The position numbers were made by a program, and so were the translations under genes. A stretch of DNA of 50,073 nt, taken from the NCBI RefSeq assembly GCF_020073745.1, contig NZ_JAIRAU010000047.1, positions 413,990-464,062 on the forward strand, read 5' to 3'. The DNA comes from Nannocystis pusilla. GTDB taxonomy: Bacteria; Myxococcota_A; Polyangia; Nannocystales; Nannocystaceae. Each line of letters begins with the position of its first letter. Positions within the stretch are counted from its first letter, which is position 1. Of the stretch, positions 40,008-48,429 are shown piece after piece. Under the pieces are notes generated by a model. It worked only from the letters and a program-made list of their open reading frames with translations, searched no databases and was not told the origin of the DNA.

Positions 40008-41639
40008 ATGACGCAGTTCCTGGCGTTCATCCTCCTGATCGGCCCGCTGATCTTCGTACATGAGCTCGGCCACCTGCTGGCGGCCAAGCTCGTCGACGTC
40101 AAGGTGGTGCGCTTCTCGCTCGGCTTCGGGCCGGCGCTCGCGAAGATCAGGCTCGGCGAGACCGAGTACCGGATCGCTCCGATCCCGCTCGGCGGCTACG
40201 TGACGCTGCTCGGCCAGTCGCCCGACGAACCACTCGCACCGCACGAGGCCCACCGCGCGCTGCGCAATCGGCCGCTGTGGGCCCGTTACCTGGTTCTCGG
40301 CGCCGGTCCGCTGTTCAACCTGCTGCTGCCGCTGCTGCTCTACTTCACGTTCTACCTCGGGCACACGGTGATCCCGCCGCCGGTGATCGGCACGGTGCTC
40401 GACGACTCGGCCGCGGCCACCAGCGAGCTGCAGTCCGGCGACCGCATCGTCGCCATCGACGGCACCGACATCCACTCGTGGGGCGAGATGCAGGACCACG
40501 TGCGGGCGGCGCCCGACCGCGAGGTGAAGCTGCAGATCGAGCGCGACGGGGTCCGCTTCGACCGCTTCGTCACGCCGCGCCGCAGCGTGGTCAAGAACGC
40601 GGTCGACGAGCCCGAGGCGCGCGGGATGCTGGGCGTGTTCCCGTGGGTCTACGCGCCGCAGATCGGCATCGTCGACACCGACTCGCCGGCTTACGAGCAA
40701 GGGCTCATGACCGGCGACATCATCACGTCGATCAACGGCGAGCCGATCGAGACGGTCGAGGACCTCGAGCGCGAGTTGACCCGCCAGGGCACCGCGCTGC
40801 TGCGCCTCACGTACCTGCGCGCGGTGCCGGTGCGCGGCGAGCTCGGCACGTACTGGTGGTACGCGTCGCATCACGCGCGCCTGCTACCGCGCCACGAAGC
40901 GGGCGCGAGCACCGGGCTCCTGCCGGCCAACACGTTCGTCCGCACGGTCGCGTCCGGCTCGCCGGCAGCGAAGGCGGGCATCCGCCCGGGCGACCGCGTG
41001 CTCGCGGTCGACGAGCGCCCGGTCACCCGCTGGGAGACGGTCGCCGTCATGCTCGATCGCCAGGGCACCAAGCCGATCGACATGCGCGTGCAGTCGCCCG
41101 GCGAGGCGCCGCGCACCGTCCGCGTCGAGCAGGAGATCCGCACCCACCGCGGGATCTACAAGCAAGAGCGCAGCTACCTGTTCTTCGGGGCAGATCCATA
41201 CGCCAAGCGCGAAGCGCCGCCGCCGGAGCCGATCCGCGGGCGCGTCACCTACGCCGTCCGCTCGGCGGTGAGCGAGACGCTGTCGATGCTCGGCATGATG
41301 TGGACGAGCCTGCGGCAGATGGTGACGCTCGAGCGCGGCGTCGACGAGCTCAGCTCGGTGGTCGGGATCTTCAACGTGGCCGGCACGGCGGCGGAGCAGG
41401 GCCCGGGGCAGTTCCTGCTGCTGATGGCGCTGCTCAGCATCAACCTCGGTTTCGTCAACCTGCTGCCGATCCCGATCCTCGACGGCGGGCACCTGATGTT
41501 CTTCACGCTCGAGGCGCTGCGCCGGCGGCCGCTGGGCCAGCGCGCCCGCGAGGTCGCCAGCGCCGTCGGCCTGGTGATCATCCTGGTGCTGCTGCTGATC
41601 GCGCTGCGCAACGACATCACCCGCTTCTGGATGGACTAG
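40008..41639 (+). CDS. rseP: RseP-type site-2 protease with three PDZ domains
   Basis: This 543-residue membrane protease (M50) has the zinc motif HELGH (residues 18-22) in the first helix and the third ligand in LLPIPILDGGHL near the C-terminus. RseP cleaves anti-sigma factors and signal-peptide remnants within the membrane. E. coli RseP has two PDZ domains and about 450 residues. Here I count three PDZ-like units: around 126-190 (LQSGDRIVAIDG), 220-275 (LMTGDIITSINGEP) and 305-360 (IRPGDRVLAVDERP). ATG 40008 is the start. tsaB overlaps its stop codon by 1 nt. Confidence 0.9.
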   Translation: MTQFLAFILLIGPLIFVHELGHLLAAKLVDVKVVRFSLGFGPALAKIRLGETEYRIAPIPLGGYVTLLGQSPDEPLAPHEAHRALRNRPLWARYLVLGAGPLFNLLLPLLLYFTFYLGHTVIPPPVIGTVLDDSAAATSELQSGDRIVAIDGTDIHSWGEMQDHVRAAPDREVKLQIERDGVRFDRFVTPRRSVVKNAVDEPEARGMLGVFPWVYAPQIGIVDTDSPAYEQGLMTGDIITSINGEPIETVEDLERELTRQGTALLRLTYLRAVPVRGELGTYWWYASHHARLLPRHEAGASTGLLPANTFVRTVASGSPAAKAGIRPGDRVLAVDERPVTRWETVAVMLDRQGTKPIDMRVQSPGEAPRTVRVEQEIRTHRGIYKQERSYLFFGADPYAKREAPPPEPIRGRVTYAVRSAVSETLSMLGMMWTSLRQMVTLERGVDELSSVVGIFNVAGTAAEQGPGQFLLLMALLSINLGFVNLLPIPILDGGHLMFFTLEALRRRPLGQRAREVASAVGLVIILVLLLIALRNDITRFWMD

Positions 41640-42373
41640 TGGCGACCTGGCTCCTCGCGCTCGACACGTCCACGCCGCGGACCGCCCTGGCCGTCGGCCG
41701 CATCGACGGCGACGCGGCCGAGCTCGTGGCTCACGCCACGCACGACGATCGCGGCAAGCCGGCCTCCGCCGAGCTGTCGCCGCGGATCTCCGCCCTGCTC
41801 GCCGAGGCCGGCGTCCCGGCGCGCGCGCTGGGAGCGGTGGCCTGCGGGCTCGGCCCCGGCATGTTCACGGGCAGCCGGGTCGCCCTCGCCACCGCCAAGG
41901 GGCTGGCGCTCGGCCTGGGCTGCCCGCTGTTCGGGCTCAGCACGCTGGCCGTCGTCGCCGGCGCCGAAGCCACGCGCGGGCCGGTGCTGGCGCTGCTCGA
42001 CGCCCGGCGCGGCGACGTCTACGCCGCGCCGTTCGTGGTCGGTGACGACGGCCCGGAGCGGCTGGCCGAGGATCGCTGCTGTCCTCTGGCACATGTCCTC
42101 GCGGACCTGCCCGCCGGGTTCGCGGCCCAGGCCCGCGCCGTCGGGCCGGGCGTGAACGTGGTGGCCGACGCCCTGCCCGCAGACCTGCGCGCGCGCTCGC
42201 TCGCCCTGCCCGGCGCCGACGCCCCCGGGCTGTGGGCCGCCGCCGCCCGCGCCGCCCGGCGCGAGGCCCCCGCCGACGTCGCCACCGTCGACGCGGTCTA
42301 CCTGCGCGCCAGCTACGCCGAACTCGGGCTCAACACGCCCAAGCGACCGCCGTACCGCTCGCCGTTCGTGTAG
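41639..42373 (+). CDS. tsaB: tRNA threonylcarbamoyladenosine synthesis protein TsaB
   Basis: This 244-residue protein belongs to the Kae1-like ASKHA family and partners with TsaD in t6A synthesis. It opens with WLLALDTSTPRTALAVG and has GLGPGMFTGSRVALATAKGLALG, which is diagnostic. LALLDARRGDVYAA follows. GTG 41639 overlaps the rseP stop by 1 nt. The frame carries a palindromic array around 42078-42110, and another begins in the stop codon. Confidence 0.92.
   Translation: MATWLLALDTSTPRTALAVGRIDGDAAELVAHATHDDRGKPASAELSPRISALLAEAGVPARALGAVACGLGPGMFTGSRVALATAKGLALGLGCPLFGLSTLAVVAGAEATRGPVLALLDARRGDVYAAPFVVGDDGPERLAEDRCCPLAHVLADLPAGFAAQARAVGPGVNVVADALPADLRARSLALPGADAPGLWAAAARAARREAPADVATVDAVYLRASYAELGLNTPKRPPYRSPFV
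42076..42110. repeat. Intragenic 14-bp array, 3 units (tsaB)
   Basis: GCTG at 42078, CATG at 42092 and CCTG at 42106 are exactly 14 bp apart. Confidence 0.6.
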
Positions 42374-42440
42374 TGTCCGTCAGGACATGCTCTCGGCGAC
42401 ATGCTTGAAGTGACATGTCCGACACGGCATGTCCTCCGGT
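42370..42440. repeat. Four- to five-unit array between convergent genes
   Basis: CATG at 42386, 42400, 42414 and 42428 are 14 bp apart; a weaker unit begins at 42372 inside the tsaB stop codon. It sits between tsaB (plus) and an exported protein gene (minus). Confidence 0.85.
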
Positions 42441-42503
42441 TCGCGCCCGAGAGCTGCCCCTGCCCCGCGCGCGCCACCAGGTCCGATCCTCGGGCCTGCG
42501 GCG

Positions 42504-43349
42504 CTAGAACGACACCGACAGCCCGCGGCCGCCGAGCGCCAGGGCGGCGGCGCGGCGGCGCTTGTCGCCGATGATGAGCATCGGCATGCCGGCCGTGAAC
42601 GCGGTGGTGCCGGCGACGATGCTGAGGGCGGCCGAGGCGTCGCGCTCGCGGCCGGCGAGGCCGACCCCGAGGCCGACGACGAGCAGGCCTCCGGCCATCA
42701 AGGCGACGCCGAGGTTGGTCCACAGCTTGCCGCGCCGGCCCGAGCGCGGCGGGACCGGGGGCTGGTCGGACGCGTCGAGCGGGGCGGCGCGGGCCAGTGC
42801 ACCCGGCTCGATGAGCCTGTCGTAGAGGACATGTCCTGTGGGATGGCTGGCGATCGCGCTGAGGGCGATCGACGGCGGGGCCGCGACCGCGGGCCCGGGA
42901 CACAGCGCCGAGGCCGCGCGCAGCCGGGCGTCGATGCGCGCCCGGGTCCCCCGCAGCAGCGCGACGGCGGCCGGCGTGAGCGCGTCGGCCGACTCGAGCA
43001 GGCGAGCGTGGCGGACCAGCCGGAGGTCGGCGTCGCACAGCACGTCGGTGCGCGCCGGATCGAGCGCCTGCGCCTCGCCGGCCGCGTTGACGCCCTTCTC
43101 GAGCGGCTCGTGGGTGCGGCCGAGGAACCGGCGGGGCGCGGCGCCGGCGGTCAGCCGGTCGTGGGCGCGGAAGTAGAACTCGGCCGCGGCGGCGAAGGAC
43201 TTCTCCTCGGCCAGCCGGTCGGCATGGCCGACGAGGTTCTCGCTCCACGACCCGCTCTCGGGCGCGGGGCCCTCCGCCGGCTGCGCCGCCACCGAATTGG
43301 CGCTCAGCGCCACCACGAGCCCACAGGCGACCGCCCGGACACCGCGCAT
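42504..43349 (-). CDS. Exported protein with one C-terminal hydrophobic hairpin
   Basis: This 281-residue protein has a signal peptide (about residues 1-22, cleavage near VAA-Q), a helical region with a TPR-like segment (LAEEKSFAAAAEFYFRAHDRL), a variable linker, and near the C-terminus two hydrophobic stretches (LGVALMAGGLLVVGLGVGLAG and SIVAGTTAFTAGMPMLIIG) with a basic loop between them. I do not recognise the family. It ends in SVSF. A palindrome (CCTG 42816, CATG 42830) encodes HPTGHVLYDR. Confidence 0.65.
   Translation of the reverse strand: MRGVRAVACGLVVALSANSVAAQPAEGPAPESGSWSENLVGHADRLAEEKSFAAAAEFYFRAHDRLTAGAAPRRFLGRTHEPLEKGVNAAGEAQALDPARTDVLCDADLRLVRHARLLESADALTPAAVALLRGTRARIDARLRAASALCPGPAVAAPPSIALSAIASHPTGHVLYDRLIEPGALARAAPLDASDQPPVPPRSGRRGKLWTNLGVALMAGGLLVVGLGVGLAGRERDASAALSIVAGTTAFTAGMPMLIIGDKRRRAAALALGGRGLSVSF
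42814..42836. repeat. Intragenic palindrome (exported protein gene)
   Basis: CCTG at 42816 and CATG at 42830 are 14 bp apart with a TAGAGGA right arm. Confidence 0.55.
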
Positions 43350-43593
43350 GACTCCAGCCTACTCCCGGCGCTCGCCAGGCGCCAGCGCGCACGCACGGCA
43401 CGCCAGGGCCCGGGCGCGGGGCGCCGGAGCGAGGACCTCGCGGCCGGACATCGCCCGGCCCGAGCGCGGGCGACGACGTCGCCCGGCTCTGAACACCCGG
43501 AGGCCCGGCGGCGGACCGCGTCGCGCCGACGAGGGCGCGTTCATCACAACGGTCACCTCGTGCCCAGCCGGATGCTCGCTCCCGGCACGAACG
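43350..43593. other. Gene-free stretch before the tandem repeat
   Basis: About 240 nt upstream of the exported protein gene with no supported gene. Together with the tandem repeat that follows, it separates that gene from the end of cca. Confidence 0.5.
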
Positions 43594-43785
43594 AGCGTGC
43601 GCGAACGACATGTCCTTCCAGACATCTCACCGCGTCAGGCGTGCGCGAGTTACATGTCCTTCAAGACATCTCACCGCGCCAGGCGTGCGCGAACGACATG
43701 TCCTTCAAGACATCTCACCGCACCAGGCGTGCACGAGTTACATGTCCCTCAGGACAGCTCACCCGCGCAGGTGCGCGAGCAGCTG
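43594..43785. repeat. 44-bp tandem repeat, four copies, made of gene tail plus palindrome
   Basis: CATG occurs at 43609, 43653, 43697 and 43741, exactly 44 bp apart. Each unit holds a 14-bp palindrome (CATG then CATC or CAG 14 bp later), then about 22 bp resembling the last codons of cca (LLAHLRG, stop). The fourth copy runs into the real end of cca at 43759. The array therefore looks like a tandem amplification of the gene end together with its hairpin. Confidence 0.85.
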
Positions 43786-44994
43786 CTCGGGGGTGTTGCG
43801 GCGCGGATCCTCGAGCACCCACTCGAGCAGCTCCGCCAGCGTCTTGCCGAGCTGCGGGCCGGGGGTGGCCAGCCCGGCGGCGAGGAGCGTGTCGCCGCCG
43901 ATCGCCAGCTCGCCCACGGCCAGGGGCGCGCCGCGGATGGCCTCCTCGATCGTGACCGCCTGGGCCCACTCGCCGGCGTGCAGGGCGGCGGCATCGGCCG
44001 CGTACTTGCGGCCGACCCTGGCCAGGATCCGGCGGATCTGCGCCGGGTCGCGCGCCTGCCCGAGGGCCGCGAGCGCGGGGTTCGTGAGCGCGAGGACGCG
44101 GGCGCGCTCGTCGCGGCTCGGCTTCAGGCCGTCGACGATCTTCTCGATCTTGCCCTTGTCGCCGCGCAGCGGCCAGAGCAGGCGCGCCAGGCGGATCACC
44201 GGGTCGCGCGGCAGCCGTTCGACGTGCTGGATCGCCGCGTCCAGCTCTTCCTGGGCCAGCGGGGCGAGGACGCGCGCCCAGATGCCGGTCTCGGCCATCG
44301 GCAACAGGCCGAGGATCGGCCGCGCGGCCGCCAGCAGCTTGAACAGCTCGACGTGCACGCGCTCGCGGCTGACCTTGTCGAGGACGTCGAGCGCGCCGCG
44401 GATGGCCGCGGCGGTGTCGAGGTCGAGCCTGTACTCGAGGACAGCACAGAGCCGGACCGCGCGCATGGCCCGGAGGCCGTCCTCCTGGAAGCGCTGGGTC
44501 GGGTCGCCGACGGCGCGCACGACCCCCCGCGCGAGATCGCCGAGCCCGTCGAAGCAGTCGGTGAAGACCTCGCGGATGGGGTTCCAGGCGAACGCGTTGA
44601 TCGTGAAGTCGCGGCGCGCGAGGTCCTCGCGGAGGTCGCGGAGGAAGCGGACCTCGGCGGGCCGGCGCCCGTCGTCGTAGCGGCCCTCGCCGCGGAACGT
44701 CGTCACCTCGGCGTGGACGCGGGCAGCGCCGCGGCCGTGGACGACGGTCACCGTGCCGTGCGCGATGCCGGTCGGGATCGTCTTCTTGAACAGCTCCTGC
44801 ACCTCGTCGGGCGTGGCGCTGCTGGCGAGATCCCAGTCGCCGTGCGGCCGCCCCAGGAGGACGTCGCGGACAGCCCCGCCGACCAGCACCGCCTCGTGTC
44901 CGGCGTCGTGGAGGATCTGGGCGATCTCGCGGAGCGCGGCGGGGATCGGCGCGGCGCGCAGCAGCGCCGCCGCCTGCGAGGGCGTGGGAGTCAT
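43759..44994 (-). CDS. cca: CCA-adding tRNA nucleotidyltransferase (class II)
   Basis: This protein of about 411 residues has the class II nucleotidyltransferase head: AVLVGGAVRDVLLG, the metal pair D53-x-D55 in PHGDWDLASS, TVTVVHGRG..VHAEVTTFRGEG, RRDFTINAFAWNP (typical of CCA enzymes) and RFQEDGLRAMRAVR. It adds or repairs the 3'-CCA of tRNA; a poly(A) polymerase role cannot be fully excluded. No HD domain is seen. I favour ATG 44994 over an upstream GTG at 45003. A palindrome (44428/44442) makes an AGG codon in the RLDLD segment. Its tail is duplicated three more times downstream. Confidence 0.88.
   Translation of the reverse strand: MTPTPSQAAALLRAAPIPAALREIAQILHDAGHEAVLVGGAVRDVLLGRPHGDWDLASSATPDEVQELFKKTIPTGIAHGTVTVVHGRGAARVHAEVTTFRGEGRYDDGRRPAEVRFLRDLREDLARRDFTINAFAWNPIREVFTDCFDGLGDLARGVVRAVGDPTQRFQEDGLRAMRAVRLCAVLEYRLDLDTAAAIRGALDVLDKVSRERVHVELFKLLAAARPILGLLPMAETGIWARVLAPLAQEELDAAIQHVERLPRDPVIRLARLLWPLRGDKGKIEKIVDGLKPSRDERARVLALTNPALAALGQARDPAQIRRILARVGRKYAADAAALHAGEWAQAVTIEEAIRGAPLAVGELAIGGDTLLAAGLATPGPQLGKTLAELLEWVLEDPRRNTPEQLLAHLRG
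44426..44446. repeat. Intragenic palindrome (cca)
   Basis: CCTG at 44428 and CAG at 44442 form CTGTACTCGAGGACAG. Confidence 0.5.
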
Positions 44995-45058
44995 GCTCAC
45001 CACGGTATCACTCGCGAGGACGGGTTCGCACGCCGGGTGCTATGGTTGACCCTGGCCC

Positions 45059-45448
45059 ATGGACTTCCCCATCCGCATCACGCCCATTCTCCGCCCCCTG
45101 CTCTTTCCGCTCCGGGCCTCGGGCGAGCGGGCGGTGGTGCGGGTCGGCGGGGGGCGCGTCGAGGTCGAGTTCGGGGTGCTGTTCCACGGCAGCTTCGCGC
45201 TCGAGCAGATCGAGCACGTGAGCCGCTCGGGCTGGTCGTGGTGGGGCGGCCTCGGCCTGCGGATCGGCGCCCGCGGTCGCGTCGGCCTCATCGGCTCGCT
45301 CGACGGCGTCGTCTGCGTCCACTTCAACCGGGCGCAGCGCGTTCGCGCGCCCTTCCCGTGGCGATGTCGCGAGCTGTACATCTCGCTCCACGACCCCGAG
45401 GGCTTCATCGCCACGGTGGAGGCCGAGGCCCACATGGCTGCGGCCTGA
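45059..45448 (+). CDS. Conserved small protein, beta-rich
   Basis: This 129-residue protein has no signal peptide. It has repeated short beta-like stretches (RVEVEFGVLFHGSFALEQIEHV, then WSWWGGLGLRIG, GLIGSLDGVVCVHF) and ends LYISLHDPEGFI. The pattern resembles small PH-like domains of unknown function; I cannot name a family. It is divergent from cca with a 64-nt gap and convergent with polA, the stops only 9 nt apart. Confidence 0.6.
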   Translation: MDFPIRITPILRPLLFPLRASGERAVVRVGGGRVEVEFGVLFHGSFALEQIEHVSRSGWSWWGGLGLRIGARGRVGLIGSLDGVVCVHFNRAQRVRAPFPWRCRELYISLHDPEGFIATVEAEAHMAAA

Positions 45449-45457
45449 ACGACGCAC

Positions 45458-48238
45458 TCAGCCCTTGCAGGCGGCCCAGCTGGGGCCCTTCCCTGCCTCG
45501 ACTTGCAGCGGCACCTGCAGCTTGTCGCCGGCGGCGCCCTCCATCAGCGGACGCGCCAGCGCGATGAGCTCCTCGGCGCGACCGGCCTCGCACTCGAAGA
45601 TGAGTTCGTCGTGGACGGTCAGCAGCATCTGCGCCCACGGCCTGTCGGCGAGCGCGGCGTCGACGGCGATCATCGCCCGCTTCATGATGTCGGCGGCGCT
45701 GCCCTGGATCGGCGTGTTGCGGGCGATCCGCTCGCCGTAGGACCGCTGGGCCCCCTTGCGCGCGAGCTCGGGGATCCTGCGCCTGCGCCCGAAGATGGTC
45801 TCGGCGTAGCCGCGCGCGCTGGCGGTGTCGATCAGCTCCTCCATGTAGCGCGTCACGCCGGGGATCTTCTCGAAGTAGACCTTGATGTAGCTGCCGGCCT
45901 TGCCGCGCGGGATGCCGAGCTGGCGCGCGAGACCGAACGCCGACTGGCCGTAGATGACGCCGAAGTTGACGGCCTTGGCGACGCGCCGCTGCTCGGCCGT
46001 GACGTCCTGCTCGGGCACGCCGAACACCTCCGCGGCGGTGCGGCGGTGGACGTCGACGCCGTCGCGGAACGACGACACCAGGTTCTTGTCGCCCGAGAGG
46101 TGGGCGAGGATCCGCAGCTCGATCTGCGAGTAGTCGAGCGTGACGAGCAGCTTGCCCGGACCGGCGACGAAGGCCTCGCGGATCTGCCGCCCGACCTCGC
46201 TGCGGATCGGGATGTTCTGCAGGTTGGGGTCCTTGCTCGACAGACGCCCGGTCTGCGCCACGGCCTGGCGGAAGTTGGTGTGCAGGCGGCCGGTGGTCGG
46301 GTTGATCTCGTTCGGCAGGGTGTCGAGGTAGGTGCCCTTGAGCTTGGTGAGGCCGCGGTACTCGAGGATCAGGCCGACGACCGGGTGATAGGCGGCGAGC
46401 TCCTCGAGCACGGTGGCGTCGGTGGAGAAGCCGGTCTTGGTCTTGCGCGAGGCCTCGAGCCCGAGGTCCTCGAACAACAACTTCTGCAGCTGGTTGGGCG
46501 AGTCGGGGTTGAGGTCGTAGCCGGCGTGCTCGGCGATATGGGCCCGCAGGCCGGCGATCTCGGCGCCCATGACCTCGCCCTGGCGGGCCAGCACCGCGGC
46601 GTCGACGCGCACGCCGGTCTCCTCGATGCGCTGCAGCACGCGCGCGAGCGGCATCTCGAGCTCGTCGAACAGCGCGCGCAGGGCGGTGCTCTCGTCGAGC
46701 TGCGGGCGCAGGTGCTGACCTGTCTTCAAGGCCAGCTCGGCGCGCTCGCAGGCGTACAGCGTGGTGCGGTCGACCGCCGCGCGGGCGAAGGTGACGGCCT
46801 TCTTGCCCTTGCCGAGCACGTCCTCCTGGACGCCGGCGGTGTAGGCGAACAGGTCCTTGGCCAGCTCGGCGAGGTTGTGGGACGAGCGCGCCGGGTCGAG
46901 GGTGTAGGAGGCGAGCTTGGGGTCCATCGTCAGCGGGCCGAGCTCGACGCCGTGGCGGCGCAGGACGATGGCCTGGAACTTGGAGCCCTGGGCGACCAGC
47001 GGCAGGGCGCCGCCGGTCAGCCGCCGCAGCTGGGCGGCGATGATGTCCTTCGGGACAGGTTTCACGAGCAGGGCGTCGCCCTCGTGCGCGACCGGGACGT
47101 AGGCCGGCGCCGGCGCGCTCTCACCCCCCGGCGCGAGCGCGACGCCGACCAGCGCGGCGCGCATCGAGTCGGCGACGTCGACGACGATCTGCAGGGCGAG
47201 GCGGTCGCCCTTCGCCAGCACGGCGTCGACGTAGGCGGTGAGCTCGGCCTCGCCGGTGAGCGCCGTGTAGCGCGACTTGTCGAGCGTGAGCGGGGCGCCG
47301 GGGCGCAGCTCGAGCGGGCCCTCGGGCGGCTTGGTGTCGACGACCTTGCCCCTGAGGCCGAGCAGGCTCTTGAAGCCGAGCGGGGCGAAGAACGCCTCCA
47401 TGGTGGCCTGGTCGCTGCCGTTGTCGACGAGCTCCTCGAGCGGGCGCGGCAGCGGGATGTCGCAGCGCAGCTCGACCAGCTGGCGGCTGAGCCGGGCGTT
47501 GGCGGCGTGCTCCTGCAGGGCCTCGCGGCGCTTGACCTGCTTGATGCCGGCGGCGCCGCTGAGCAGGCCCTCGAGGTCGCCGAACTCCTCGAGCAGCTGC
47601 GCGGCGGTCTTGGGGCCGATGCCGGGCACGCCGGGCACGTTGTCGGAGCTGTCGCCGGTGAGCGCGAGCAGGTCGACGAGCTTGGTCGGCGGCACGCCCC
47701 ACTTCTCGACGACCTCGGGCGGGCCGATGAGCTTCGACTTCATCGAGTCCCACATGAGGATCGGCTTGCGGTCGGGGCCGCCGGCGTCGATCAGCTGCAT
47801 GAGGTCCTTGTCGGTCGAGAGGATGTAGACCGAGCGCCCGGCCTTCTGCGCGGCGAGGGCGTAGCAGGCGATGATGTCGTCGGCCTCGACGCCGGGCACC
47901 TCGATCACCGGCAGGCCGAGCGCCGCGGTCGCCGCCCGGACCAGCGGGATCTGCGGCACCAGGTCCTCGGGCATCGGCGGGCGGTGCGCCTTGTAGGCCG
48001 GGTAGAGCTTGTTGCGGAACGTCTCCTCGCTGTGGTCGAACACGGCGATGAAGACCTCGGGCTGGAACTCCTTCCGCATGGCCTGGATCATGCGGACGAA
48101 CCCGTGCACGGCGTTGATCGGCACGCCGCCCGGCGCGCTCAGGCTCGGCATGGCATGGAAGGCGCGGAAGATGAAGTTGTTGCCGTCGATGAGGAAGACG
48201 CTGCCGGGGCCGCCGGTGGGACGCGCGTTTGTGCTCAC
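45458..48238 (-). CDS. polA: DNA polymerase I, apparently without active proofreading
   Basis: This 926-residue enzyme has a 5'-3' exonuclease (LIDGNNFIFRAF, GVEADDIIACYA, GIGPKTAAQLL), a central 3'-5' exonuclease-like domain (about 300-510) and a family A polymerase (LDYSQIELRILAHLSGD, RRVAKAVNFGVIYGQSAFGLA, LLTVHDELIFE). The proofreading motifs are degenerate: the expected FDTET is ALQIVVD, the NLKYD Asp is in GSKFQ, and the YAAEDAD Asp is in YACERAE. Loss of proofreading is seen in several bacterial Pol I. GTG 48238 is the start. Two palindromes (46719, 47042) put rare codons (TTG, ACA, GGT, AAA, CCT) into the frame. Confidence 0.95.
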   Translation of the reverse strand: MSTNARPTGGPGSVFLIDGNNFIFRAFHAMPSLSAPGGVPINAVHGFVRMIQAMRKEFQPEVFIAVFDHSEETFRNKLYPAYKAHRPPMPEDLVPQIPLVRAATAALGLPVIEVPGVEADDIIACYALAAQKAGRSVYILSTDKDLMQLIDAGGPDRKPILMWDSMKSKLIGPPEVVEKWGVPPTKLVDLLALTGDSSDNVPGVPGIGPKTAAQLLEEFGDLEGLLSGAAGIKQVKRREALQEHAANARLSRQLVELRCDIPLPRPLEELVDNGSDQATMEAFFAPLGFKSLLGLRGKVVDTKPPEGPLELRPGAPLTLDKSRYTALTGEAELTAYVDAVLAKGDRLALQIVVDVADSMRAALVGVALAPGGESAPAPAYVPVAHEGDALLVKPVPKDIIAAQLRRLTGGALPLVAQGSKFQAIVLRRHGVELGPLTMDPKLASYTLDPARSSHNLAELAKDLFAYTAGVQEDVLGKGKKAVTFARAAVDRTTLYACERAELALKTGQHLRPQLDESTALRALFDELEMPLARVLQRIEETGVRVDAAVLARQGEVMGAEIAGLRAHIAEHAGYDLNPDSPNQLQKLLFEDLGLEASRKTKTGFSTDATVLEELAAYHPVVGLILEYRGLTKLKGTYLDTLPNEINPTTGRLHTNFRQAVAQTGRLSSKDPNLQNIPIRSEVGRQIREAFVAGPGKLLVTLDYSQIELRILAHLSGDKNLVSSFRDGVDVHRRTAAEVFGVPEQDVTAEQRRVAKAVNFGVIYGQSAFGLARQLGIPRGKAGSYIKVYFEKIPGVTRYMEELIDTASARGYAETIFGRRRRIPELARKGAQRSYGERIARNTPIQGSAADIMKRAMIAVDAALADRPWAQMLLTVHDELIFECEAGRAEELIALARPLMEGAAGDKLQVPLQVEAGKGPSWAACKG
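46717..46737. repeat. Intragenic palindrome (polA)
   Basis: CCTG at 46719 and CAG at 46733 are 14 bp apart. On the coding strand it uses TTG, AAG, ACA and GGT for LKTG. Confidence 0.5.
47040..47060. repeat. Intragenic palindrome with TTCG loop (polA)
   Basis: GATG at 47042 and CAGG at 47056 frame TGTCC-TTCG-GGACA; the coding strand reads a CGAA loop. Confidence 0.55.
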
Positions 48239-48429
48239 GCTGCGGGTTCTACCACAGGCGGGCGGCCGATCGACCCGGCCGACCGGCGCCCGGCGCGACC
48301 CGGCGCACGCACGGTGAGAGCGAACGGACCTGGCCCGGAGGACAGGTCAGCCGGGCGCGGCGGGGCCGCATGACCTGTCCCGAGCGACAGGTCATGCGGC
48401 CTGTCCCGCGGGACATGTGAGACGGACGC
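48239..48429. other. Intergenic region upstream of polA with large palindromes
   Basis: The 191-nt gap between polA and the truncated kinase gene holds the promoter of polA and the 3' end of the kinase gene. Its right half is almost entirely palindromic array (48325-48420). Confidence 0.5.
48325..48420. repeat. Array with a 12-bp-stem hairpin after the kinase-FGE stop
   Basis: CCTG 48329 and CAGG 48343 form one pair; CCTG 48374 and CAGG 48388 form another within a perfect inverted repeat, GCATGACCTGTC / GACAGGTCATGC (48368-48397, 6-nt loop). CCTG 48400 and CATG 48414 form a third, 12 bp after the second. It ends about 10 nt beyond the kinase gene stop codon. Confidence 0.8.

Noticed and set aside
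43594..43785. CRISPR array
   Set aside because: The repeats are only 44 bp apart, the intervening sequence is itself repeated rather than unique, and no cas gene is near.
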